Shown: positions 33,494 through 42,505, counted from the first letter of the stretch. The stretch: 64,000 nucleotides of DNA from Lacticaseibacillus pabuli (GCF_028736235.1 NZ_CP117884.1:744001-808000), one strand, 5' to 3'. Numbers and translations are program-made. Notes: a model not told the origin generated them from the letters alone.

Positions 33494-34447
33494 ATGCAAA
33501 AAGTAATCGTTCCAGAGAAAATTGATAATTTGACCGACCACTTTTTGGCCAAGCAGGGGTACGACGTGATTACCGTCAAGAACCCTGACGAAGAAAACAT
33601 TCTGCGGCTGGCTCCTGATGCCGCGGCGGTTGTGATGTACATCTCACCGATTCCCAACACGATGTATGCGAAGATGCCGAATCTGAAGGTGCTCGCCCGT
33701 AATGGGGTTGGCTTCGACAACATCGACGTCGATTACGCGGCGCAGTCAGGCGTTTGGGTTACGAACACACCCGGCTCCAACGCCATCAGTGTTGCCGAGT
33801 TTGCGGTGACGGACTTGTTGCTACTGGCAAAGCGCTCGGTTGAGTTCTCACAGCGGATGCTCAAGTGGAACGACTGGGGTGCGCGGCAGCTCATGAGCCA
33901 CGAAATCTTTGGCGCCACGGTCGGTATCATCGGCTTCGGTCACATTGGCCAGCAGGTTGCCAAGATGCTCAGCGGCTTCGGCGTGAAGGTGCTTTACTAC
34001 AACCGGAGCAAGCGTGACTCTGAATATGGGACGCAAGTGGACTTGGATACCCTGCTCAAGGAATCAGACTACGTGACCGTGCACATTGCGGCGACACCTC
34101 AGACGGAGGGCCTGTTAGGTGCCCGTGAGTTTAAGTTGATGAAGAACACCGCGTCCTTGGTCAACACGGCGCGCGGGACCATCATCGACGAACCCGCGTT
34201 GGTAGACGCACTGAAGTCGGGTGAAATCGCCAGCGCTGCGCTGGATGTCTTTGACCAGGAGCCACTCCCAGCGGATAGCCCATTGCTGAAGCTGGACAAT
34301 GCTTTCTTGACGCCGCATGTTGCTTCGAACACCGAGAGTGCCACGCTGAACTCAGCGCGTGGTGCCGTCAAGATGGCGGATCAGGTGCTGAAGGGGCAGA
34401 AGCCAGATTGGGCGGTTAACCAGCCTGATACTGACAAGTTACGTTAA
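33494..34447 (+). CDS. D-2-hydroxyacid dehydrogenase, phosphoglycerate-dehydrogenase-like
   Basis: NAD-dependent dehydrogenase of 317 aa. The Rossmann signature VGIIGFGHIGQQVAKML is at ~140-156; the catalytic residues appear in VNTARGTIID (Arg), FDQEPLPADSPLL (Glu) and LTPHVASNT (His). The protein lacks the ACT domain of long SerA enzymes, so it could be a 3-phosphoglycerate, D-lactate-like or other 2-hydroxyacid dehydrogenase. AGGAG lies ten bases before ATG 33494; a longer frame from 33416 overlaps the pepN terminator. Monocistronic. Confidence 0.9.
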   Translation: MQKVIVPEKIDNLTDHFLAKQGYDVITVKNPDEENILRLAPDAAAVVMYISPIPNTMYAKMPNLKVLARNGVGFDNIDVDYAAQSGVWVTNTPGSNAISVAEFAVTDLLLLAKRSVEFSQRMLKWNDWGARQLMSHEIFGATVGIIGFGHIGQQVAKMLSGFGVKVLYYNRSKRDSEYGTQVDLDTLLKESDYVTVHIAATPQTEGLLGAREFKLMKNTASLVNTARGTIIDEPALVDALKSGEIASAALDVFDQEPLPADSPLLKLDNAFLTPHVASNTESATLNSARGAVKMADQVLKGQKPDWAVNQPDTDKLR

Positions 34448-34455
34448 CATTGCTG

Positions 34456-34487
34456 GGACGTCACGCTGAGGTGTGGCGTCCTTTTTT
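34456..34487 (+). terminator. Terminator
   Basis: GGACGTCAC-GCTGAG-GTGTGGCGTCC with TTTTTT. Confidence 0.85.
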
Positions 34488-34575
34488 ACATAATTGGCAG
34501 ACCGCTTCCCAACACTTTCTGAAACATATGCTAAACTTGATGAATACTCTGTAAACGAAAGAAGTCTTACCGCTA

Positions 34576-35748
34576 ATGGCCAAATCGAAGATCTTTACAC
34601 GCGATTCCATTCTGATTCTGCTCGGGGCGTTCTGCTACATGTCCTCGTCAATGCTGATTAACCCGCTGATCGTGGGCTTCTCGCACAGCATCGGTGCCAG
34701 CGCTGCGTTCGCCGGTGTCGTCGCCGCAACGATGAATTTCACCTCGCTCCTATTTCGTCCGTTCGCCGGGCAGATGACCGATCGGGTGTCGAAGTACAAG
34801 CTCGCCTTCATTGGTGGCGGCCTGCTCCTGTTGAGCGCGCTCGGTTACGTCATTGCCCAGGTGCCGTGGCAGGTGATGGTGTTCCGGGTGTTCAACGGTC
34901 TTGGTTTTGCACTGTGCTCCATCGTCATGGCGACCTGGCTGTCGGGTCTGCTACCACGTGACCGGGTCGGCACCGGGATGGGCTATTACGGCATGATGAA
35001 CGCGCTGGGCATGGCCATCGCACCTGCGTTGGGGATTTTCGTTTACCGCCACTTTGGCTACCGCAGCGCCTTCATCTGTGCTGCACTGTTCAGTGGTCTA
35101 CTGATTATCCTGATTCAGTTCATTCTGAATCACGGGTTGCCGGTGAAACGGGCTAAGCAGGCGGGCAAGGGCAAGTTCCGCATCGTGCAGAAGAAAGTCA
35201 TTCCCATTGCGCTGATCATTATGATTATTTCCATTCCGTACTTTGCCACGCAATCTTACATCGTGGAGTACGTCGCCGCGCGTCACTTGCACGTCGCGGT
35301 CGGCAGCTTCTTCATCATTTACGCGATTGTGCTGCTGATACTGCGGCTGGCATTGAAGAATTATTTCGACAGCGTGCCGTTCCAGTATTTTCTGTTTGCC
35401 GGACTCATCTGCAACCTGGTCGGGATGGTCGGACTGACCTTCCTTTACAATAACTGGATGATGCTGGTCGCCGCGATTGGCTTGGCTGGCGGGTACGGGC
35501 TGATGTACTCCGTTTGCCAGGCGACTGCGCTACTCGTCGCACCAATGGATGAACAGGGGCTCGCGAACAGCACGTTCTACATTGGCATGGACCTGGGTAT
35601 GGTACTCGGGCCAGTCATGGGTGGACTACTGTATGGGTCACTGCCTTACAGCATGTTCTACCCGGCGCTCATGTTCACGCTGCCGTTTGCAATTCTCGTG
35701 TTTGTTATCTATCATCGGAGTATGCAAGTAAAAGCCCGGCAAGATTAG
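34576..35748 (+). CDS. MFS transporter (12-helix type)
   Basis: Major facilitator of 390 aa with about 12 membrane segments. Motif A after helix 2 reads GQMTDRVSKYKLA and the helix 5 region is MMNALGMAIAPALGIFVYRHFGYRSAF. Similar to the YfcJ/YhhS-like or multidrug-type single-domain MFS proteins; the substrate is unknown. Its ATG is preceded by GAAAGAAG. The TMEM175-like gene starts 22 bp after its stop with GAGGAGG, so the two form a likely operon ended by the terminator at 36335. Confidence 0.9.
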   Translation: MAKSKIFTRDSILILLGAFCYMSSSMLINPLIVGFSHSIGASAAFAGVVAATMNFTSLLFRPFAGQMTDRVSKYKLAFIGGGLLLLSALGYVIAQVPWQVMVFRVFNGLGFALCSIVMATWLSGLLPRDRVGTGMGYYGMMNALGMAIAPALGIFVYRHFGYRSAFICAALFSGLLIILIQFILNHGLPVKRAKQAGKGKFRIVQKKVIPIALIIMIISIPYFATQSYIVEYVAARHLHVAVGSFFIIYAIVLLILRLALKNYFDSVPFQYFLFAGLICNLVGMVGLTFLYNNWMMLVAAIGLAGGYGLMYSVCQATALLVAPMDEQGLANSTFYIGMDLGMVLGPVMGGLLYGSLPYSMFYPALMFTLPFAILVFVIYHRSMQVKARQD

Positions 35749-35770
35749 GACTTTAGAGGAGGAACGGGTT

Positions 35771-36328
35771 ATGTCAAAAGGTCGCTTAGAAGGTTTCTTT
35801 GACGCGATACTGGCCATCATCATGACCATCATGGTGCTCGAAATTAAGACACCGAAAACGCCTGATGTGGGGAGCTGGGCCGAACTAATCGTGCCGCTGA
35901 TTGCGTTCTTGATTAGCTTCTTCAGTTTGAGCACACTGTGGTATTCCCATCATGAGTTGCTGAAGAACGTGCACAATATTAGTTACCGGTCAGTTCTGTT
36001 AAACATCGTGTTGCTGGCCTGGGTCTCGTTGGTACCCGTCGTCACTGCTTGGGTCGCTGAATTTCCAACTCATCCGTGGCCAGAACGCTTTTTCGCCATC
36101 GAAACTTTAGGCTGGATTTTACTCCTGGAGCTGTTAATTCGTTCAATCAAGGCTGACAACCCCGGCATCAACGTGAGCGTGACGGCATTTGCCTGGTGGT
36201 CATTCAGCGCCATCATGGTTGTCATTATCTTCCCGTTCCCATATTCCGGCTTGGCCATTGCCGCCGTGTTGGGGGTGCGGATTCCGTCAATCTGGTTGGG
36301 TCAGGCCAGACGCGCACGCAAACAATGA
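35771..36328 (+). CDS. TMEM175-family (DUF1211) membrane protein, putative K+ channel; paralog 3 of 3
   Basis: Membrane protein of 185 aa starting MSKGRLEGFFDAILAIIM, aligned with the two other paralogs in this window (4552-5112 and 21921-22523). The motif RxxxF(F)D replaces the canonical Ser by Phe. Several hydrophobic segments follow. Potassium-channel function is a family inference. GAGGAGG precedes the ATG. It is the second gene of a probable operon with the MFS transporter. Confidence 0.85.
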   Translation: MSKGRLEGFFDAILAIIMTIMVLEIKTPKTPDVGSWAELIVPLIAFLISFFSLSTLWYSHHELLKNVHNISYRSVLLNIVLLAWVSLVPVVTAWVAEFPTHPWPERFFAIETLGWILLLELLIRSIKADNPGINVSVTAFAWWSFSAIMVVIIFPFPYSGLAIAAVLGVRIPSIWLGQARRARKQ

Positions 36329-36334
36329 TTGCCG

Positions 36335-36363
36335 AAACACCGCGATTCCAGCGGTGTTTTTTA
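36335..36363 (+). terminator. Terminator
   Basis: AAACACCGC-GATTCCA-GCGGTGTTT then TTT. Confidence 0.85.
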
Positions 36364-36423
36364 TCCCGAATTTTCGGGAGATGTGCTATGCTTGTGTAAG
36401 CACTTACGTAAAGGAGACTGAGC

Positions 36424-37029
36424 ATGGATATTGCCATTGTGAGACACAGTATTAGCGTTGCGAACCACGAGGACCTGATTTCGGGGGCTGACTCCGATGT
36501 GGCGTTGTCACAGAAGGGCATCGACTATGCCAAGAAGCTACGTGGCGTATACGATTGGCAGCAGTTTGACGCCGTCTATGCAAGTCCGCTGCAACGTGCC
36601 CGGGACACCGCCAAAATTTTGACGGATGGCAAGGAAGACGTGCAAATCGACCCTCGTCTGTCAGAGATGCACTTTGGCGATTGGGACGGCTTGTCTGCGG
36701 ATCCGTTTCGGATTACCCATCCTGATGCCTTTGATTACACGGGTATGTTCAATGCCAACTACTCAAAGTACGCGCCAAACTCTGAATCTTATGCACATTT
36801 GCTGCAGCGCAGTCGCGACTTTTTAAACATGCTGGAAGATACCCGTCCTAGTCAGTCCGTTCTGCTGGTGTGCCACGGCCTGACCACGCGTGCATTGTTT
36901 GCCGCAGCGCTGGGCATTGACGTGTACAGCTTCGGCGCGCCGCAAAACATTGCGCTCAATGAATTACACTTGGATGAGAACGACAATTTCCGGGCACGAA
37001 TCTTAACTTACAACCGAGTTCTGGCTTAA
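36424..37029 (+). CDS. Histidine phosphatase (phosphoglycerate-mutase-like) with RHS motif
   Basis: Cytosolic phosphatase-superfamily protein of 201 aa. The catalytic phosphohistidine region is IVRHSISVANHED (H8), where most family members have RHG; the second Arg is in YASPLQRARDTA, the acid/base Glu near SEMHFGDW, and the second catalytic His in LLVCHGLTTRAL. Activity is likely retained but the phosphorylated substrate is unknown. AAAGGAG precedes the ATG. A small membrane-protein gene starts 15 bp after its stop. Confidence 0.9.
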   Translation: MDIAIVRHSISVANHEDLISGADSDVALSQKGIDYAKKLRGVYDWQQFDAVYASPLQRARDTAKILTDGKEDVQIDPRLSEMHFGDWDGLSADPFRITHPDAFDYTGMFNANYSKYAPNSESYAHLLQRSRDFLNMLEDTRPSQSVLLVCHGLTTRALFAAALGIDVYSFGAPQNIALNELHLDENDNFRARILTYNRVLA

Positions 37030-37044
37030 TCGAGGTGAATTGTA

Positions 37045-37224
37045 TTGGGTAAACTGAGTCGCGTGGACTACTGGCTGACAGCTGCCGTAGTCGTTGTGTT
37101 GATTGTTGCCAAGCTGTTCTTTTCCTCAGACTTCAATCATATTAGCGTCGTCGTTTTTGTTGTCATTATCATCTATTTGGCCATCACCACGGTGCCATTT
37201 TTCCGGAACCGGCGCCGCCATTAA
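37045..37224 (+). CDS. Small two-helix membrane protein
   Basis: A 59-aa frame starting TTG at 37045 with GAGGTGA (37032-37038) upstream. The sequence has two strongly hydrophobic segments (~13-27 and ~34-51) separated by a short polar turn (SSDFNH) and ends in the basic tail RNRRRH. No family is recognised. It follows the histidine phosphatase by 15 bp and is followed by a terminator, so it is likely the second gene of that operon. The positive tail suggests the C-terminus is cytosolic. Confidence 0.7.
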   Translation: MGKLSRVDYWLTAAVVVVLIVAKLFFSSDFNHISVVVFVVIIIYLAITTVPFFRNRRRH

Positions 37225-37227
37225 GCA

Positions 37228-37251
37228 AGTCTGCCTCGTGCAGGCTTTTTA
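37228..37251 (+). terminator. Terminator
   Basis: GTCTGC-CTCGT-GCAGGC then TTTTTA. Confidence 0.7.
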
Positions 37252-37263
37252 TATTGGAAACTT

Positions 37264-37279
37264 TTGCAATCGCTTGCAA
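37264..37279. promoter_or_regulatory. Palindrome TTGCAATCGCTTGCAA
   Basis: TTGCAA arms with a 4-base spacer (extended by one T/A each side), about 105 bp before the patatin-like gene. Operator form; partner unknown. Confidence 0.35.
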
Positions 37280-37384
37280 ATATTAATAACGGTAAATTTG
37301 ATTAACAAAATCACGTATCTGTCCCTTACAGGGTGCAAGCGGGCGGCGGATGCCGTACAATAACAACTATGAGGAGATGAGCAC

Positions 37385-38248
37385 ATGTATAAAGCGGCAT
37401 TAGTATTAGAGGGCGGCGCTCTGCGCGGACAGTATACCGCGGGGGTGCTCGACACCTTCATGGATCAGCGCGTACAGTTCGAGACCGTAATTGGCGTCTC
37501 GGCTGGGGCGTTGTGTGGCACCAACTATATTTCGAACCAGCGCGGGCGGACTAACGACATCAACGTTAACTACCGGCATGATAAGAACTATATTGCAATG
37601 CGCCGGGCGTTATTACGCAAAGATATTATTAACCTCGATTACTTATTTGAGGAACACGGGGACTCATGGGAAGACTTTGACCACGAGACCTACGACAATT
37701 CACCGATGAAGTTTGTCGTGGTGGCGACAGCACTCATGCATGGGCGGGCCGTTTACTTTGACCATCCGCAGGGCAAGGACCTGGTTCAAACCCTGAAGGC
37801 ATCTTCTGCCATGCCGTTCATCACCGCGCCACAAAGCACGCCACAGGGGCTTTGCCTTGATGGCGGGATTGCGGACTCCATCCCGTTTGAATACGCGCAG
37901 CTGGCTGGCTACGACAAAATCGTGGTCATCCGCACGCGTAATCGTGAATACCGGAAGGGGCCGGATCCAATGGCACTGGACAGGGCGTACGAGCACTCAT
38001 TTGGCGACTATCCTGAGTTCGTGACTGCCGCCAAGTCCCGGCCGACGATGTACAACCACCAGGCCGATGAACTCGACCGGCTGGAAAAGGCTGGCAAGGT
38101 GTTCGTCATTGCCCCTAAGGAACCTGTTACCGTGAAGCGTCTGGAGGGTGACACCGACAAGCTGTCGATGTTGCACGCAACGGGGCAGCACGAGGCCGCC
38201 GACCGGATGATGGCGATGCGGATGTACTGTGAGTCAGCATCAATTTAA
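37385..38248 (+). CDS. Patatin-like phospholipase
   Basis: Serine acyl-hydrolase of 287 aa. The oxyanion motif GGALRG is at ~10-15, the nucleophile elbow GVSAG (S ~40) and the catalytic Asp in LDGGIADSIP complete the Ser-Asp dyad. Most bacterial relatives (RssA/YjjU type) act on phospholipids or are of unknown substrate. No signal peptide. GAGGAG precedes the ATG. It is monocistronic, ended by the terminator at 38263. Confidence 0.92.
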   Translation: MYKAALVLEGGALRGQYTAGVLDTFMDQRVQFETVIGVSAGALCGTNYISNQRGRTNDINVNYRHDKNYIAMRRALLRKDIINLDYLFEEHGDSWEDFDHETYDNSPMKFVVVATALMHGRAVYFDHPQGKDLVQTLKASSAMPFITAPQSTPQGLCLDGGIADSIPFEYAQLAGYDKIVVIRTRNREYRKGPDPMALDRAYEHSFGDYPEFVTAAKSRPTMYNHQADELDRLEKAGKVFVIAPKEPVTVKRLEGDTDKLSMLHATGQHEAADRMMAMRMYCESASI

Positions 38249-38262
38249 CTGAAATTTTTTCT

Positions 38263-38304
38263 TTGGCGTAGCAAGGACAGACTGTTCTTGTTACGCCATT
38301 TTTG
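38263..38304 (+). terminator. Terminator after the patatin-like gene
   Basis: TGGCGTAGCAAG and CTTGTTACGCCA (with one mismatch) around GACAGACTGTT, then TTTTTG. Confidence 0.85.
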
Positions 38305-38574
38305 TCGGTAATTTACCGGTTAGTGGTTCATAATGACTAACTTATCTATTTTGTACGAGAACGTGGCAGAATTCATTAATGTAATTGAAGTAGATAGCAA
38401 AACATATTTATGAGAAAAAATAATGCTTCACAGCCAAAGTCTAAAAAATAATCGATGATGTTGTCACATTACTCAGTGAAAACGGCTTACAATGACCCCG
38501 TAAAAGAAATTTTACACGGTATCACATCTCAATTCACAATCGCTTGTGCCACTAAACTGGAGGGGGAGTTTAGC
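38305..38574. other. 270-bp upstream region of the LPQTG protein
   Basis: AT-rich, no gene. A small hairpin GTAAAA-GAAA-TTTTAC lies at 38500-38515. A strong promoter cannot be assigned with confidence. Confidence 0.5.
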
Positions 38575-39309
38575 ATGAACAACACGAGAAAAGTGACGGG
38601 TCAGGTGATTCAGCAGTGTACCGGTTTGGCGCTGACAATTGCGGCCGGCATGATCTTTGGGGCAAAACAGATTTTGCCGGTCGCTGCGGCAGATTCGACC
38701 ACCGTTGTGACCACACAACCCGAGCGTCGGTTTAACATTGACGCTCAAAGTCAGCTGACTTCTGGTACCACCGCAAACCTTGAAACAAATGGCTTGCCGG
38801 GTACTGGATTGACAGAGTTAACCACGCAGCAGGATATGCATCACCGCCACAGGATGTGGGACGATACTCATCCTGCAGATCTGAGTGACATTGCGGAACC
38901 CGCAACCAACGCGCCAGCATATGAAGTGCGGCGGCACAGGGAACTGCAGGAATCGCGGGCGTCAGCGGCGCAGGAATCGCGGCCAGTACGACGCGCATTA
39001 CCTGTTTCGGGCGGCACCGCTAGCACGTCTTCAAGTCGAGCGGAAGTTAAGCCTGAACGGACGAACACGGCAAGCAAGGCGCTGCCGGTTTCGCGTCAGC
39101 AGACCACGACCAAGGCTGCACCAGCGAAAACGCAAACCACGGCAGCCGCAACTAGCAAGCAACCCGTTTACGTCAGCCCAGGCGCAAAGGCACTACCACA
39201 GACGGGGATGGGTGATAGTCGCGCAACGACGACGTTAGGGTTGGCTTTCGCGTTGCTCATTAGTCTCCTGGGTTTCATTGGTTTGTGGCGCCGCAACAAG
39301 GCGGTCTAA
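38575..39309 (+). CDS. LPQTG-anchored cell-surface protein
   Basis: Sortase-anchored surface protein of 244 aa. A membrane-spanning export signal lies at ~10-35 (hydrophobic GLALTIAAGMIF core ending AVAAA-like); the C-terminus carries LPQTG, a hydrophobic segment and the basic tail RRNK. The ~150-residue mature region is low-complexity, rich in Ser, Thr, Ala, Gln and Arg, with His-rich QDMHHRHRM, and it contains the repeated near-motifs RALPVS, KALPVS and KALPQT. No enzymatic or binding domain is recognised. ATG 38575 has GGAGGGGGAG upstream. Unusually short for a cell-wall protein. Confidence 0.85.
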   Translation: MNNTRKVTGQVIQQCTGLALTIAAGMIFGAKQILPVAAADSTTVVTTQPERRFNIDAQSQLTSGTTANLETNGLPGTGLTELTTQQDMHHRHRMWDDTHPADLSDIAEPATNAPAYEVRRHRELQESRASAAQESRPVRRALPVSGGTASTSSSRAEVKPERTNTASKALPVSRQQTTTKAAPAKTQTTAAATSKQPVYVSPGAKALPQTGMGDSRATTTLGLAFALLISLLGFIGLWRRNKAV

Positions 39310-39336
39310 CGCCATTAACCAAACACTGAGGACAAC

Positions 39337-39390
39337 AAAACAGGCTCACTTGCACCGTTAATTCTGGCGCAAGTGAGCCTGTTTCTTCTA
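39337..39390. terminator. Bidirectional terminator
   Basis: AACAGGCTCACTTGC and GCAAGTGAGCCTGTT are perfect 15-bp arms around a ~18-base loop, between converging genes. Confidence 0.88.
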
Positions 39391-39410
39391 TCTATATCGC
39401 TATATCGTTA

Positions 39411-40418
39411 TTACAGAATGTGAATCCCGGCGGCTTCGCACTGATCGATCATTTCCTGGGGCCAAACGCTGGCCTGGACTTCGCCGACATGCGCCTTGCC
39501 GAGGAGCAACATGCAGACACGGCTCTGGCCGATCCCACCACCGATGGAGAATGGGAGCTTCTCCGCCATAATGGCCTTGTGGTAAGGCAGGGCGAGGCGT
39601 TCTTCCTGCCCAGCTTCCTTCAGCTGTGCGGCCATGGACTTGGCGTCAACCCGGACACCCATGCTGGATATTTCCAGTGCCTTCTGGAGTGGTTCGTACC
39701 AGAAGAGGATGTCCCCGTTGAGCTTCCAGTCGTCGTAATCGGCGGCACGGCCATCGTGAATCTTGCCGGACTTCATCTTGCCACCGATTTGCATCAGGAA
39801 GACACAACCGAGTTCCTTACAGATGGCGTCTTCGCGTTCCTTCGGGGTCTTGTCGGGCCAGCGGTCTTCGAGTTCCTGGGTGGTAACAAAGCGAATTTCG
39901 TCGGGCAACTTGTGCACAGCCTGGGGGTACTTGTACCAAACTTCGTGTTCCATGTGCTTGAGCACCTTGAAGATTTGGCGAACGGTTGCCTTCAGTGTTT
40001 CAGTTGTGCGCTCTTCCTTGGTGATGACCTTTTCCCAGTCCCACTGATCGACGTAGATGGAGTGAATGTTATCGAGGTCTTCATCTTTGCGAATCGCGTT
40101 CATGTTCGTGTACAGACCCGTGTGTGGTTCGAAACCGAAGTGACCCAACGCCCAGCGCTTCCACTTAGCGAGGGAGTGCACAATTTCGATCGTCTTGCCC
40201 GGCATTTCCTTCATCGTGAAGGAAACGGGGGTCTCGTAGCCGTTCAGGTTATCGTTCAACCCGGTGGACTTTTCCAGCATCATGGGTGCAGAAACACGGG
40301 ACAGGTTCAGTTGCTTGCCGAATTCGTCCTGGAAAGTTTCACGGATGTAGCGAATGGCATCTTGGGTTTCGCGGACAGAAAGCTTTGGATCGTAATGGTC
40401 TGGGATAATGAGTTGCAT
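39411..40418 (-). CDS. asnA: Aspartate--ammonia ligase (asparagine synthetase A)
   Basis: ATP-dependent ligase of 335 aa making asparagine from aspartate and ammonia; class II aminoacyl-tRNA-synthetase-like fold. Family signatures are [19 protein letters not shown] near 43-61, [18 protein letters not shown], the ATP site in [16 protein letters not shown] at the C-terminal end, and overall length typical of AsnA. GAGAGGAG precedes ATG 40418. Expression is controlled by a T-box leader (40481-40755) read by uncharged tRNA-Asn. Confidence 0.97.
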   Translation of the reverse strand: MQLIIPDHYDPKLSVRETQDAIRYIRETFQDEFGKQLNLSRVSAPMMLEKSTGLNDNLNGYETPVSFTMKEMPGKTIEIVHSLAKWKRWALGHFGFEPHTGLYTNMNAIRKDEDLDNIHSIYVDQWDWEKVITKEERTTETLKATVRQIFKVLKHMEHEVWYKYPQAVHKLPDEIRFVTTQELEDRWPDKTPKEREDAICKELGCVFLMQIGGKMKSGKIHDGRAADYDDWKLNGDILFWYEPLQKALEISSMGVRVDAKSMAAQLKEAGQEERLALPYHKAIMAEKLPFSIGGGIGQSRVCMLLLGKAHVGEVQASVWPQEMIDQCEAAGIHIL

Positions 40419-40480
40419 AGTAGTTCTCCTCTCGAGAATCGAAATAGTGGGTTACTGACAACGAGGTGTTGGGACCGGAC

Positions 40481-40755
40481 AAAAAAAGTCCCGGTGAGCT
40501 TTTGCTCATCGGGACGAAAATTTCTTCGCGGTACCACCCAAATTGTTTATGTATAAATAAACCACCTCATAGCGTACTAACATACGCCGCCGGTTGTAAC
40601 GTTCCGGATACGTCTAAGCCTACTCTGACCGTGTCATTTGGGTTAGCAACTTAAGAAGTGTTATTCGGCCGGTTCAGAGCCACCCCAGGTTTCCACTCAC
40701 CCCAGGTCACTGTTTGGTTAAACCGACTTACTCGTCTTCCTGTACGTCTTTGTTT
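40481..40755 (-). promoter_or_regulatory. T-box riboswitch of asnA (asparagine specifier)
   Basis: On the minus strand the leader contains the T-box core GGGTGGTACCGCG (complement 40527-40539), then a terminator stem GTCCCGATGAGC/GCTCACCGGGAC with a T7 run (40481-40515). Upstream stem I starts near 40745 with the AGTA-type motif (GACGAGTAAG). The specifier loop segment GAATAACACTTC at ~40655-40666 offers AAC, an Asn codon, as specifier. Uncharged tRNA-Asn would stabilise the antiterminator and turn asnA on. No other gene lies between it and asnA. Confidence 0.9.
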
Positions 40756-40859
40756 ATTTGATTATGAGGCTATATTAGCATGATTCTCACAAAGCGCAAG
40801 TAATAATTCACAACTTTTAATAAAACGGTCGTGATATGATATGGGGTGAAGGCGCCTGA

Positions 40860-40962
40860 AGACTTGTGGGACAAAGGTTTGTTGGCAATAGCCTGATTTC
40901 AAAAAAATATTTCTGTTGGCCCGACCGCCAACGATGGTGAACGAACATTAGACGGAGGCAAT
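40860..40962 (+). promoter_or_regulatory. Structured leader of the AlkD-type gene
   Basis: GTTGGC (40915-40920) pairs with GCCAAC (40927-40932) around CCGACC. A second GTTGGC at 40881-40886 could pair with the same GCCAAC, so two exclusive hairpins are possible. The ribosome site GGAGGC follows shortly after (40955-40959). Not a riboswitch I recognise. Confidence 0.4.
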
Positions 40963-41604
40963 ATGACAGACTTTATCATTCATGGCGACCCAGATCTCGC
41001 CGAACAGATGGCACGGTACATGCGCAACCAGTTTCCGTTTGTGGGGGCGAAGACGCCTGAACGCAAACTACAGACCCGGCCATTAATTAAGGCCAGCCGC
41101 CGATGGTCTGTTCCGGAAGTGTTGCAGGAGGTGCAAGCCATCTACGCCAAGCCCGAACGCGAGTACCAGTACGCCGCCATTGACCTCGCTCGGGCGCACG
41201 TGCGGGCATATGGTCAGGAAGAACTACTTGTGCTTCGGCCACTTTTCCTCGACCGGCCATGGTGGGATTCTGTTGATGCGTTGCGGCCGCTTTATGGGGA
41301 CTACGTGAACCTGCATCCAAATGAATTGTCGGCGGTGTTTAACATGTTTGCCGGCCAGGACGATTTCTGGTTACGCCGCGTTGCAATCACCCTGCAGCTC
41401 CAGTCCAAGGCTAATACGAATACTGATTTGCTCAGCCAAGCTATTGAAGCCGATTTGCACACGGATGAGTTCTTCATCCAGAAGGGGATTGGCTGGGCGT
41501 TGCGGCAGTATTCGAAGACGAATCCGGACTGGGTGCGAGCCTTTTATGCCAGCCATCCGGGGATGAGTTCGCTTGCGGTTCGTGAGGGGTCCAAATATAT
41601 TTAA
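40963..41604 (+). CDS. DNA alkylation repair protein, AlkD family
   Basis: HEAT-repeat DNA glycosylase-like protein of 213 aa that removes 3- and 7-alkylated or bulky adducts. Family residues seen are WWDSVDAL (~100-107), FWLRRVAITLQ, and the C-terminal EFFIQKGIGWALRQYSKTNPDWV. Catalytic Asp/Trp residues of AlkD lie in this region. Enzymatic activity not proven. ATG 40963 has GACGGAGG eight bases upstream. A structured leader precedes it. Confidence 0.9.
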   Translation: MTDFIIHGDPDLAEQMARYMRNQFPFVGAKTPERKLQTRPLIKASRRWSVPEVLQEVQAIYAKPEREYQYAAIDLARAHVRAYGQEELLVLRPLFLDRPWWDSVDALRPLYGDYVNLHPNELSAVFNMFAGQDDFWLRRVAITLQLQSKANTNTDLLSQAIEADLHTDEFFIQKGIGWALRQYSKTNPDWVRAFYASHPGMSSLAVREGSKYI

Positions 41605-41669
41605 GCTGCTTACTTTTGTATAGTAACGTGTTATAATAATTGCATGACAACAATAGAGGAGGCGGTACG

Positions 41670-42497
41670 ATGAATGACCACCAGCAGGAAATTATGCGGC
41701 GGATTCATGCCGCAATTGCGAACCGTGCAACAACCGATTTTGAACGTGATCATCTGCGACAAGCAGAAGCTGATGTGAATGGTGGCAAACGTGTCGCCAG
41801 TGTGTTGGATCAACTGAAGGGTGATTTGCGTCCGCTCGACTTGCGGAATAATTTGACGCCCGACGTTGCGGATATTTTCAGCATGCTGGACGGGGATGAT
41901 GCGGCGGCAGTCAAGTTTGATTTAAGCCGTCACTACGCTAAGGATGCGGACTACGAGGATCGCGCCATTTTTGCAGGCGGTTGTTTCTGGTGCATGGTTG
42001 AGCCGTTTGATACCCGGCCAGGCATCGAAGCCGTCTTCTCTGGCTACACGGGTGGCCACGTGGACAATCCGACTTACGCACAAGTCAGCAGTGGTCGTAC
42101 GGGACACGTCGAAGCGGTTGAAATCATCTTTGACACCCGCGTGGTTAGCTACGATGATTTGCTGAAACTATACTGGCAATTGGTTGATCCGACTGACGCG
42201 ATGGGGCAGTTTGCCGACCGCGGGAGTAACTACCGTCCCGTTATTTTTACGCGGAATGCAGCACAGAAAGAAGCCGCTGAAGCCTCGTTTAAGGCCGTAG
42301 AAGACTCTGGCATGTACAAGCAGCCTATCGTGGTGAGCATCGAGGATGCCAGCACCTTCTGGCCTGCTGAAAACTTTCATCAGGAGTTCTACAAGAAGAA
42401 CAAACTCCGCTACCGGCACATTGAAGGTGACCGCAAACGTGTTCTTGGCATGAAGCACATGGTGGGGCGGATTCGGCGCCTCGTTAAAACAAAGTAA
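41670..42497 (+). CDS. msrA: Peptide methionine sulfoxide reductase A with N-terminal extension
   Basis: Reduces methionine-S-sulfoxide in proteins and free Met-S-SO. The MsrA core begins at ~residue 93 ([15 protein letters not shown], catalytic Cys in GCFWC), with [12 protein letters not shown] and [11 protein letters not shown]. The protein is 275 aa, while minimal MsrA is ~165-180 aa. The extra ~92 N-terminal residues form a predicted helical domain ([19 protein letters not shown] and similar) that I do not recognise. AGAGGAGG precedes ATG 41670. Monocistronic; a terminator follows at 42506. Confidence 0.93.
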   Translation: MNDHQQEIMRRIHAAIANRATTDFERDHLRQAEADVNGGKRVASVLDQLKGDLRPLDLRNNLTPDVADIFSMLDGDDAAAVKFDLSRHYAKDADYEDRAIFAGGCFWCMVEPFDTRPGIEAVFSGYTGGHVDNPTYAQVSSGRTGHVEAVEIIFDTRVVSYDDLLKLYWQLVDPTDAMGQFADRGSNYRPVIFTRNAAQKEAAEASFKAVEDSGMYKQPIVVSIEDASTFWPAENFHQEFYKKNKLRYRHIEGDRKRVLGMKHMVGRIRRLVKTK

Positions 42498-42505
42498 ACA
42501 ATCGG

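Noticed and set aside
39420..40556. 378-aa frame antisense to asnA
   Set aside because: It lies opposite a strongly conserved gene and T-box; lacks a ribosome site and family motifs.
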